Shown here: piece after piece, positions 1 to 6,034 of the stretch
How positions within the stretch are numbered: the stretch's first letter is position 1
Layout of the letters: every line of letters begins with the position of its first letter
Assembly: GCA_029261675.1 (NCBI GenBank)
Contig: JAJDBA010000171.1
Location: 1-6,176, forward strand
DNA length: 6,176 nucleotides
Origin: Nitrospinaceae bacterium
GTDB lineage: Bacteria; Nitrospinota; Nitrospinia; Nitrospinales; VA-1
Reading direction: 5' to 3'
The notes under the pieces: generated by a model
What the model was told of the DNA's origin: nothing
The model's database searches: none
Seen by the model: only the letters and a program-made list of their open reading frames with translations
Made by a program: the position numbers and the translations under genes

Positions 1-1049
1 ACTACTTTTAGAGGGCGCAGAACAGCCATCACCCGGGTTGCTGTTCGATTCAAATCTTCGCGAACACAATGCTCCAGCAATGCAAAATCGACGGTGCTGT
101 TGCTCTTTGAAATTCCGACGCGCTCGCAAAACTCGCGGATCGCCTCGGGAGGATAACCACGTCGGCGCATACCCGAAAGAGTCGGCATACGTGGATCATC
201 CCAGTCATCCACATGACCCTCTTCGACCAGCTGCAAAAGTTTTCTCTTACTTAAAATTGTATAATTGAGATTCAGTCGGGCAAATTCAATCTGCTGGGGA
301 TGGTAAATCTCCAACTCATCCAAAAACCAGTCATAAAGAGGACGGTGGTCCTCAAACTCCAGAGTACAGAGAGAATGGGTGATCTTTTCAATCGAGTCCG
401 ATTGCCCGTGCGTAAAATCATACATAGGATAAATGCACCACTTGTCTCCCACGCGGTGATGCGTTGCTTTCAATATTCGATAAAGAACGGGATCGCGCAT
501 ATTCAGGTTACCGGAGCTCATATCGATTTTAGCGCGCAGAACTTTTTCTCCTTCTGCAAACTCTCCGGCTTTCATCTTCTCAAATAATGCGAGGTTCTCT
601 TCAATCTTTCGATTTCGATAGGGACTATCTTTTCCAGGTTCTAAAAGCGTTCCACGGTATTCGCGTATCTGTTCTGGGTTTAAATCATCAACATAAGCCT
701 TGCCTTTTTGGATCAACTGAACGGCAAAATCAAAAAGCTGATCAAAATAATCGGAGGCAAAAAATAGGTTGTCACCCCAATCGAATCCGAGCCACTTCAC
801 ATCTTCCTGAATGGCTTTTACATATTTCGTTTCCTCCTTACTTGGATTCGTATCATCGAATCGCAAATTACATGTTCCAGAATATTTCGCAGCAAGTCCA
901 AAGTTCAGGCAAATGGATTTCGCATGCCCGATATGAAGATGCCCATTAGGCTCTGGCGGAAAACGTGTATGAACAATAAACTTCTCGGATTTTAAATCTT
1001 CATCAATTTTGTTTTGAATAAAATTAGATGGGGAATCGACTTCAGACAA
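1..1049 (-). CDS. glnS: Glutaminyl-tRNA synthetase, N-terminal 349 residues (runs off left edge)
   Basis: Class I aminoacyl-tRNA synthetase that charges tRNA-Gln with glutamine in the cytoplasm. Reading the minus strand from a TTG at 1049 gives 349 codons open to the window edge, about 63% of the 554 residues of E. coli GlnRS. The nucleotide-binding signature PPEPNGHLHIGHAK is present, with HIGH at residues 39-42. FDDTNP lies at residues 64-69, YDFTH at 210-214 (the Tyr contacts glutamine in the E. coli enzyme), and the KMSKS-equivalent ILSKR at 265-269. The glutaminyl pattern around SLCTLEF and the WDDPRMPT tRNA-binding region argue for GlnRS over GluRS. TTG is the only suitable in-frame start: GAGGAG lies 7 bases upstream, and the nearby upstream ATG at about 1075 is out of frame. 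The gene is divergent from the permease gene. The anticodon-binding beta-barrels lie outside the window. Confidence 0.97.
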   Translation of the reverse strand, partial: MSEVDSPSNFIQNKIDEDLKSEKFIVHTRFPPEPNGHLHIGHAKSICLNFGLAAKYSGTCNLRFDDTNPSKEETKYVKAIQEDVKWLGFDWGDNLFFASDYFDQLFDFAVQLIQKGKAYVDDLNPEQIREYRGTLLEPGKDSPYRNRKIEENLALFEKMKAGEFAEGEKVLRAKIDMSSGNLNMRDPVLYRILKATHHRVGDKWCIYPMYDFTHGQSDSIEKITHSLCTLEFEDHRPLYDWFLDELEIYHPQQIEFARLNLNYTILSKRKLLQLVEEGHVDDWDDPRMPTLSGMRRRGYPPEAIREFCERVGISKSNSTVDFALLEHCVREDLNRTATRVMAVLRPLKV

Positions 1050-1056
1050 AATTTTT

Positions 1057-1062
1057 CTCCTC
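1057..1062 (-). promoter_or_regulatory. Ribosome binding site fixing the glnS TTG start
   Basis: On the minus strand this reads GAGGAG, a near-perfect Shine-Dalgarno sequence, 7 bases before the TTG at 1049. It is the main reason for choosing TTG, since no ATG or GTG is in frame nearby. Confidence 0.8.
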
Positions 1063-1095
1063 TTTCTTGATGCATGGCGGGAAACAAACGAGGTT

Positions 1096-1104
1096 ATTAT
1101 AACA
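1096..1104 (-). promoter_or_regulatory. Extended -10 promoter element for glnS
   Basis: On the minus strand this reads TGTTATAAT: a consensus TATAAT preceded by the TGn extension. I see no convincing -35 at 16-18 bp, as expected for an extended -10 promoter. Transcription would start near 1088, leaving a leader of about 40 bases that includes the GAGGAG site. Confidence 0.5.
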
Positions 1105-1348
1105 CCAAGTTTTCAGTGGAATGGATTCTATCAATATGGGTTCTTGCAGGCAAGGTGCGAAATTTGATTCCCACTTTCATGCTTATTTAAGGTAAAAATA
1201 GCTACTCCCTCTGAATCCTCTGTTAAAAATGGGGAGCTTCAATAGGTCCCTCTTTTAGAATGACTCAAGCCCAGTGGCTTGAGAAGTTGATGGCTGGGAT
1301 GTTTTACACTCTTTAAATAAAGAAATTATTTTCCAAATAATAAACACA
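1105..1348. other. Divergent intergenic region between glnS and the permease-propeller gene
   Basis: This stretch holds the upstream parts of two divergent transcription units. I see no RNA gene and no convincing ORF. The right end (about 1310-1348) is very AT-rich and carries no recognisable Shine-Dalgarno before the ATG at 1349, so the permease gene may be weakly translated or use an AT-rich leader. A weak sigma70-like candidate, TTGATG at 1287-1292 with AT-rich sequence about 18 bp downstream, is too poor to call. The one clear structure is the inverted repeat at 1264-1283, listed separately. Confidence 0.5.
1264..1283. repeat. Perfect 8-bp inverted repeat (CTCAAGCC-CAGT-GGCTTGAG)
   Basis: Two perfectly complementary 8-base arms are separated by 4 bases, about 65 bases upstream of the permease ATG. 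No T-run follows on either strand, so it is not an intrinsic terminator. An operator for a dimeric regulator or an mRNA hairpin in the leader are both possible, and the sequence alone does not decide. Confidence 0.55.
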
Positions 1349-4300
1349 ATGCCTGTTAATCGAAGATTCACAGTCCTTCTCATATTTCTTATCTGCGTTG
1401 CCTGTAGCTTTTGGATGATCTCCCGCTATCCTGCTTTGGACACAAAGGCGGCTCTTTCTGGCACCGAAGCATTTGAAGACCCTCTCACCAATGATGCTCA
1501 CTTCCACGCATCCAGAAACGCCGACTTTTCTACACGAGCAATGATTACCACTCTAAACTGGTATCAAACCAATTGGCGCGGCATGGCCTTCGGACTTGTA
1601 CTCGCGGCAGGTTTCTTCACCCTTCTGAAATACACTCCAAGACAGCCTTCGGATAAACGTTTTCGCAATAGTTTTATGGGGATGTTCGTTGGCACACCAC
1701 TCGGAGTTTGCGTCAATTGCGTCGCCCCCATAGCCAAAGGAATGTACGAGGCGGGTAGTAAAATGGAAACGGCATTAGCGGTCATGTTCAGCTCGCCCAC
1801 TTTGAACATCATAGTTCTGACCATGCTGTTCTCCATTTTTCCTTTTTATATGGCACTAGCCAAACTGCTGGCAACCTTTGTGCTGATTCTTCTCATCGTC
1901 CCGCTAATATCTGACAAAAAACGACAGGCTATCGAAAATCCCATTTGCGAAATCGATACCTCTTGCGACATCACAAAAGAATCTTGGGCACAAGCAGTCA
2001 AAGGTGCAACCCTAGAATATTTAAAAGGGCTGAAATATATCTTCATAAGAACAGTCCCTCTCATGTTGTTGGCTGGGGCGTTAGGAGCCGTTGCAAGCCA
2101 TCTAATGAGCTTCGACAAGTTGATTGGTGCGCCTATCAACCTGATCAACCTTAGCCTGATGTCTTTTATGGGTACGCTGATGCCCTTGCCAATAGCCTTT
2201 GATCTGATGCTGGCACAAACATTGATGATGTCGGGCCTCGCACCAGGATTCGTCGCAACTCTACTATTCACCTTTGGCACCTTCAGCATTTACTCTGCAA
2301 TGATTGTTGCACGCACATTTTCCACTTTCCTGGCGATAAAACTTTTCCTCATTGTTTTCGCGATCGGCGTTGGATTGGGCTACATCACCAATGGATTCGT
2401 AGAATATCGCCACGTTCAATGGTTACAACAATACGATCAGATCGTAGATCTGCCTTCCAACAAAAAAACTTCATCTCATTCAAATAGTGCAACGAATTTT
2501 TCACTGGCGCCCCGGACTCGGCAGGCGTCCCCCATCATCTTTAAGAATGAGAACATTGTAGTTCAGGCTATTTCGCATGAACCTAGGAATCCACAAAAAG
2601 GAAAACCTTTCACCATTCGAAATGGAACCGAGATGGAAATCACCTATTCGAATTCGATGTCTCCAAAAATGTTTTTTGATCCACTATTTTTTGGACGCGG
2701 CATTGCATCCGGGGATTTCGATCGCGATGGCTGGACGGACTTTGCGATTGCAACGGATAATGGATTCGAGCTTTATCAGAACCTTTACGGAAAAAGTTTC
2801 AAAAAAGTTTTTAGTGATGTTCCCGAGCTCAAAGGCAAACAAGCCATCAACATTGCATTGGTTGATTTAAATAACGATGGCTGGCTGGATATTTTTCTGA
2901 CCACTTTTAATGAAGGAAATTATGTGGCGTTGAACCCTATTCCTGTAGAGGGGGAAATTGTTGTTAAAAAAATACCCAATGGCAACGCACTTCTTACCAG
3001 CGCTTCGGCCTTCGCGGATATCAACCATGATAGTTATCTCGATATCATCAACGGCAATTACTATTTGGGTATCCTGACTCGCAAACCAATACAACAGGCC
3101 ACGGACCAGTTGATAATAAACCATAACCTTGATTTTAGCACTCAGCCGCTGGAAGGCATTCCCGGCCAAACTCATTCTGCTTTGTTTTCCGATATCAATC
3201 TGGACGGGCAGCCTGATCTGATGATTGGAAACGATTATCGCGTATCCGACACGTACTATCACGGCACAGACAAAGGAGCATTTAAAAAAATACGCCATCA
3301 AGACAATGTAATTCCCATCACCACTCAAAACACCATGAGCATTGATACTGGGGATTTCAACAACGACCTGATTCCCGATATTTATCTGGCTAACATTGGG
3401 ATGTCACGCGGGCTGGATGTGGTCTCAAATATTTTTGGCGACACCATGAAAAATGTGGGATTCGATTTTTGTGAATCTGGAAAAAGTGTTCTTAATAAAA
3501 AATCCTGCTATCAGCTTGTAAGATTGGCTACCTTATTGAATCCAGAAAAACAGGATATCTCAGAAAAATGCACATTATTGGAGGATATTGATCAAGTTCA
3601 AGAGTGCATGGTTATGCGTATGGCATTAGTAGCAACCGCCCGCAAAGACAAGTCACTCTGCGAAAAAATTTCTGCACCTTTCATGCTCAACAACCTGGTC
3701 TGCAAAAAATATTTCAAAGCCCAACATCTAGAGCTCTCGACGGATGAGGAAATTCCTATGAAGACTCAGTTTAATCTTCTTCTATCCGGTCAAACCGACC
3801 ATACCTTTAAGGATGTTTCAGAACAAACTAAAATCGCAACGGCAGAATGGAGCTGGAATGCTCGTTTCGCAGATCTGGATAACGATCAATGGCAAGATCT
3901 CTATGTAACAAACGGTGTGCCCATCACTCAGGAGTTTGCAGCCAACAATTTCTTTCATAACCAGAAAGGAAAAGCATTTAGTTCTTCAGCACAAGAGTTC
4001 GGACTGGATGACTACGACCACAGTTCATCATATACCTATCTGGATATAGATCGGGATGGTGACCTCGATATCATCGCCAATACACTTTATGGCACCTTTA
4101 AGGTTTATACCAATAATGAATCGAAAAATAATAGCATCACCTTCAAACTGCGTGACGAAAAAGGAAATCACTTCTGCCTCGGATGCAGAGTCATCATCCG
4201 CTATGGCAAAAACGGAGAGAAGCATCAGATGCGAGAAATAAAGACAGGTGGCGGATTTCATTCTTATGACGCACCGCTAGCGCATTTCGGCTTGGGAGCA

Positions 4301-4405
4301 TATGCAAATATTCAAAGCATTGAAATAACCTGGTCGACAGGAAAATCCTCCATCATCAAGAGTAACTTCCTTGCAAATCACGAATACATCATTGCAAGAA
4401 ACTAA
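1349..4405 (+). CDS. DUF318/ArsP-type permease fused to FG-GAP beta-propeller and ASPIC/UnbV domain
   Basis: Inner-membrane protein of 1018 residues, substrate unknown. Residues 7-24 form a signal-anchor helix. Residues about 78-348 form a permease of the YraQ/ArsP (DUF318, COG0701) type with roughly eight hydrophobic segments, containing PLGVCVNCVAPIAKG (118-131) and SSPTLN (148-153), the conserved core of that family. After a polar linker (about 352-395) come seven DxDxDG-like calcium loops at 456-464, 506-514, 557-565, 615-623, 669-677, 842-850 and 899-907, matching a seven-bladed propeller. Residues about 926-1012 are an ASPIC/UnbV domain ending in HFGLG and EITWSTGKS. A six-cysteine helical insert (708-785) splits repeats 5 and 6. 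The propeller is inferred to be periplasmic. The ATG is the first start after an in-frame TGA at 1280-1282, and no Shine-Dalgarno is seen. Domain calls are firm; the transported substrate is not inferable. Confidence 0.9.
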   Translation: MPVNRRFTVLLIFLICVACSFWMISRYPALDTKAALSGTEAFEDPLTNDAHFHASRNADFSTRAMITTLNWYQTNWRGMAFGLVLAAGFFTLLKYTPRQPSDKRFRNSFMGMFVGTPLGVCVNCVAPIAKGMYEAGSKMETALAVMFSSPTLNIIVLTMLFSIFPFYMALAKLLATFVLILLIVPLISDKKRQAIENPICEIDTSCDITKESWAQAVKGATLEYLKGLKYIFIRTVPLMLLAGALGAVASHLMSFDKLIGAPINLINLSLMSFMGTLMPLPIAFDLMLAQTLMMSGLAPGFVATLLFTFGTFSIYSAMIVARTFSTFLAIKLFLIVFAIGVGLGYITNGFVEYRHVQWLQQYDQIVDLPSNKKTSSHSNSATNFSLAPRTRQASPIIFKNENIVVQAISHEPRNPQKGKPFTIRNGTEMEITYSNSMSPKMFFDPLFFGRGIASGDFDRDGWTDFAIATDNGFELYQNLYGKSFKKVFSDVPELKGKQAINIALVDLNNDGWLDIFLTTFNEGNYVALNPIPVEGEIVVKKIPNGNALLTSASAFADINHDSYLDIINGNYYLGILTRKPIQQATDQLIINHNLDFSTQPLEGIPGQTHSALFSDINLDGQPDLMIGNDYRVSDTYYHGTDKGAFKKIRHQDNVIPITTQNTMSIDTGDFNNDLIPDIYLANIGMSRGLDVVSNIFGDTMKNVGFDFCESGKSVLNKKSCYQLVRLATLLNPEKQDISEKCTLLEDIDQVQECMVMRMALVATARKDKSLCEKISAPFMLNNLVCKKYFKAQHLELSTDEEIPMKTQFNLLLSGQTDHTFKDVSEQTKIATAEWSWNARFADLDNDQWQDLYVTNGVPITQEFAANNFFHNQKGKAFSSSAQEFGLDDYDHSSSYTYLDIDRDGDLDIIANTLYGTFKVYTNNESKNNSITFKLRDEKGNHFCLGCRVIIRYGKNGEKHQMREIKTGGGFHSYDAPLAHFGLGAYANIQSIEITWSTGKSSIIKSNFLANHEYIIARN

Positions 4406-4459
4406 AAATGGCACCCAGAAGCTTGACGATCACTGCCCGCTCGAAAGTGCATTGACTTT

Positions 4460-4488
4460 TTGCCTCCCCAGTAAGGGGGTGGTACAAT
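4460..4488 (+). promoter_or_regulatory. Sigma70-like promoter for crcB-DUF190
   Basis: TTGCCT (4460-4465) and TACAAT (4483-4488) are separated by exactly 17 bp, and TGG before the -10 supplies a TGn extension. The predicted start near 4495 leaves a leader of only about 20 bases. The spacer contains a small CCCC/GGGG hairpin. This promoter makes the operon independent of the upstream permease gene, whose stop is about 110 bases away with no clear terminator. Confidence 0.55.
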
Positions 4489-4499
4489 CGCGAGATTGT
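4484..4499. repeat. Perfect 6-bp inverted repeat overlapping the crcB -10 (ACAATC-GCGA-GATTGT)
   Basis: Two 6-base arms are perfectly complementary around GCGA. The repeat overlaps the -10 and the predicted transcription start, the classic position for a repressor operator. If the start lay upstream it could instead form a GNRA-capped hairpin in RNA. It is short, so chance is possible. Confidence 0.4.
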
Positions 4500-4503
4500 T
4501 AAT

Positions 4504-4508
4504 AAGGT
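4504..4508 (+). promoter_or_regulatory. Ribosome binding site of crcB
   Basis: AAGGT lies 7 bases upstream of the ATG at 4516. It is a modest Shine-Dalgarno in an AT-rich leader and supports this start. Confidence 0.5.
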
Positions 4509-4515
4509 ATATTTT

Positions 4516-4896
4516 ATGTCACTTTGGTTACTAGTCGGATTAGGTGGGTTTGTTGGAGCCATTTTACGGTATTGGGTCAGCGGTTGGATTCAAAGTGGGC
4601 TCTTAACTTTCCCCTTAGGTACCCTTGGGGTCAATTTCCTGGGCAGTCTTTTGCTGGCCCTAATAATGTATGCCTCAGAATACCGAGGACTGTTTGGCGA
4701 AGAGGCTCGAGTATTTTTGACCCTTGGCGTACTAGGCTCTTTCACTACCATGTCAGCCTTCAGCTTTGAATCAATGAAGCTGCTGGAACAAAGCGAGCAT
4801 ATGATGTTTGGACTCAACCTTGTGGGCACGGTAACATTATGTCTCCTCGCCATTTACCTGGGAAAACTCATGATTGTTGGAATGGGGATGAAATGA
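4516..4896 (+). CDS. crcB: CrcB/Fluc fluoride channel
   Basis: Small inner-membrane channel that exports fluoride and works as an antiparallel dual-topology dimer. At 126 residues it has the usual family length. Four hydrophobic segments lie at about 1-24, 34-54, 64-84 and 98-118. Signature motifs are present: GGFVGAILRYWVS (10-22, with the conserved Arg17), FPLGTLGVNFLGS (32-44, with the pore Asn40) and GVLGSFTTMSAFSFE (71-85). In well-studied Fluc channels the last motif carries two Phe-box residues in TTFSxF. Here the first is Met79 and the second, Phe82, is kept. A single crcB gene implies a homodimer. It is co-transcribed with the DUF190 gene through a 4-base ATGA overlap. No crcB-motif riboswitch is visible upstream. 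Family assignment is secure. Confidence 0.95.
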   Translation: MSLWLLVGLGGFVGAILRYWVSGWIQSGLLTFPLGTLGVNFLGSLLLALIMYASEYRGLFGEEARVFLTLGVLGSFTTMSAFSFESMKLLEQSEHMMFGLNLVGTVTLCLLAIYLGKLMIVGMGMK

Positions 4897-5246
4897 AAAA
4901 AGAGTCCGATGCCATTTTACTGAGAATATTTATCAGTGAATCCGACAAATACGAAGGCAAACCGTTATCAAAGTATCTGATAGAATTTTTCAAACAGGAA
5001 GGGTTGGCAGGAGCCACTGCATTAAGGGGTATCAGCGGATTTGGAAAAACGAGCAAATTACACACCACCTCCATTTTACGATTGTCTGATGATCTTCCGA
5101 TTGTAATTGAAGTAGTCGATCGAAAAGAAAATATTGAACGCGTGAAACCCAAACTCGGTGAAATTATTGAAGAAGGGTTGATCACCGAAGAAGAGGTTAA
5201 AATTATTTTCTACGAAGGCAAAAAATCTCCCGGAAGTCAGACTTAA
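4893..5246 (+). CDS. DUF190 family (PII-like) protein
   Basis: A 117-residue soluble protein of the DUF190 family (PF02641), often encoded beside crcB. Its ferredoxin-like fold resembles PII signalling proteins, and its biochemical role is not established. The family core is intact: SDKYEGKPLSKYLIE (17-31), GLAGATALRGISGFG (37-51), LHTTSILRLSDDLPIVIEVVD (56-76, described by position) and the C-terminal EEGLITEEEV. I place the start at the ATG inside the ATGAAATGA junction. It overlaps the crcB stop in the coupled ATGA arrangement and gives the normal N-terminus. The longer reading from 4839 would add 18 residues unlike the family. Coupling to crcB suggests a regulatory or accessory role in fluoride export, which is inference. 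No terminator hairpin follows the stop. Confidence 0.93.
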   Translation: MKKESDAILLRIFISESDKYEGKPLSKYLIEFFKQEGLAGATALRGISGFGKTSKLHTTSILRLSDDLPIVIEVVDRKENIERVKPKLGEIIEEGLITEEEVKIIFYEGKKSPGSQT

Positions 5247-5356
5247 ACCTCCATCCAATTGCGATTACATTTCTGCAACCGGAGTCTATCTCTGACAATA
5301 TTTCAATTCGCCTCTTGATCACAAATCGATATCAATACCCCTCTTGCAAAACCCAA
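5247..5356. other. Convergent gap between DUF190 and the transferase remnant
   Basis: This 110-base AT-rich spacer has no recognisable terminator hairpin with a T-run on either strand. A short TTGAT/ATCAA inverted repeat around 5317-5337 is too weak to call. It marks the boundary between intact genes and the degraded region. Confidence 0.4.
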
Positions 5357-5896
5357 CTACGCCAATTCCGTGATGCTTTTCTTGCGATTCAATTTGTCCT
5401 TCATCGTTTTACCACGTAGAGCAACTAATTCTTGAGTCCATTCTTTAACAAAGTTACCGGAAGGAACGGTGAAAAAATAATTTTTCACCTTATCTATGGC
5501 TGCTTTGGCTTCTGGCATTTGCCACCATTCCTCAATATTCTCATACTTTCCATTTAAAAAAGAAGCTGCTAATTCTGCTGTAGGATGAGAAGTTTCCACA
5601 GCTTGAAGTTCTTCAAACAAACGCTTCACTTCATTAACAATAAAATATTGATCAAGATCAAGAAAAAGTATTACAGGGACATCGCAATAAAATGCATCCA
5701 CCCACGTTGTAGAAATATGATCTGACACATATACTCTGCATGACACTAAAGATTTGTAAAATTGCGTATTAGGATCAATCCATACTTCAAAGTATCTGGT
5801 TGGTTTTTCAAAGAAAACAAAAAAGTTCGATTTATGCCTTATAACAAATTCACATAATTCTAGGCCAGAAAATATTAAACTGTGGGAATATGTAAT
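5357..5896 (-). pseudogene. C-terminal remnant of a TIGR04331 (LIC12162-type) putative transferase
   Basis: The minus-strand frame is open from an in-frame TGA at 5897-5899 to a TAG at 5357-5359 (179 codons). The part from about 5815 down resembles the C-terminus of the LIC12162-type putative transferases. It contains IDPNTQFYKSL, then a cysteine/Arg step into SDHISTTWVDAF, PVILFLDLDQYF and a tail with YENIEEWW. Family members are around 550-600 residues or more, so most of the protein is missing. The only conventional start, a GTG at 5746, falls inside the conserved block and has no Shine-Dalgarno. Plus-strand remnants of other genes occupy the DNA where the N-terminus should be. The stretch is visibly more AT-rich than the genes to its left. 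Family members sit in surface-polysaccharide loci. Whether the stub is expressed is unknown, and the left boundary of homology is approximate. Confidence 0.7.
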
Positions 5897-5978
5897 TCAA
5901 TATATAGAAACCCATGATGTATCGGCATGTTGGCAGTCAAAAAATATAGGCACACTGAAGTTTCTAATAGGCATCTAG
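5829..5978 (+). pseudogene. Possible polysaccharide deacetylase C-terminal fragment
   Basis: A plus-strand open stretch without a start codon reads SRPENIKLWEYVIQYIETHD at about 5859-5918. It resembles the tail of NodB/PuuE-type polysaccharide deacetylases, where a GRPxRIxxLexxIxYixsH segment precedes VWxATxxEI. The frame then reads VSACWQSKNI. Removing one base near 5923 would give DVWHVGSQKI, closer to the family, so a frameshift is suspected. It ends at TAG 5976-5978. It lies antisense to the upstream end of the transferase remnant, so at most one of the two is genuine across 5829-5896. The resemblance is from memory of the family pattern over about 30 residues and is weak. Confidence 0.28.
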
Positions 5979-6034
5979 AAGGGCTGGAAAAAATATTTGA
6001 ATCTTCGAAGGTGGAGGTAATAGAACGGAACAAA

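Noticed and set aside
38..949. Three plus-strand ORFs (38-268, 300-587, 587-949)
   Set aside because: They lie antisense to glnS, whose frame matches GlnRS residue by residue through all signature motifs. Their own translations look like no protein family.
1260..1316. 18-codon ORF (MTQAQWLEKLMAGMFYTL) before the permease gene
   Set aside because: It has no ribosome binding site and no leader-peptide hallmarks such as codon runs or an attenuator. It overlaps the inverted repeat by chance.
1313..4261. Several ORFs on either strand inside the permease-propeller gene (for example 1846-2289 minus, 2577-2870 plus, 2867-3328 minus)
   Set aside because: They are out-of-frame shadows of a gene with strong domain evidence along its whole length.
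4452..4457. TTGACT as the -35 of the crcB promoter
   Set aside because: It is 25 bp from the TACAAT -10, too far. TTGCCT at 4460-4465 gives a 17-bp spacer.
4464..4480. CCCC-agtaa-GGGG hairpin as a terminator for the permease gene
   Set aside because: The stem is only 4-5 bp and is not followed by a T-run. It lies within the promoter spacer.
4406..4515. Fluoride (crcB-motif) riboswitch
   Set aside because: Expected from the gene downstream, but the conserved core segments are absent, and the predicted leader after the promoter is too short to hold it.
4839..4892. 18-residue N-terminal extension of the DUF190 protein
   Set aside because: It would overlap crcB by 58 bases and is unlike the family N-terminus. 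The ATGA overlap start is conventional and has a G-rich site upstream.
5076..5258. Minus-strand ORF opposite the DUF190 gene (also 4868-5185 and 4590-4853 minus)
   Set aside because: Antisense shadows of well-identified DUF190 and crcB genes.
5357..5746. A complete 129-residue gene starting at GTG 5746
   Set aside because: The GTG sits inside the conserved CR-to-SDHISTT block, has no Shine-Dalgarno, and in-frame similarity continues upstream, so this is a fragment.
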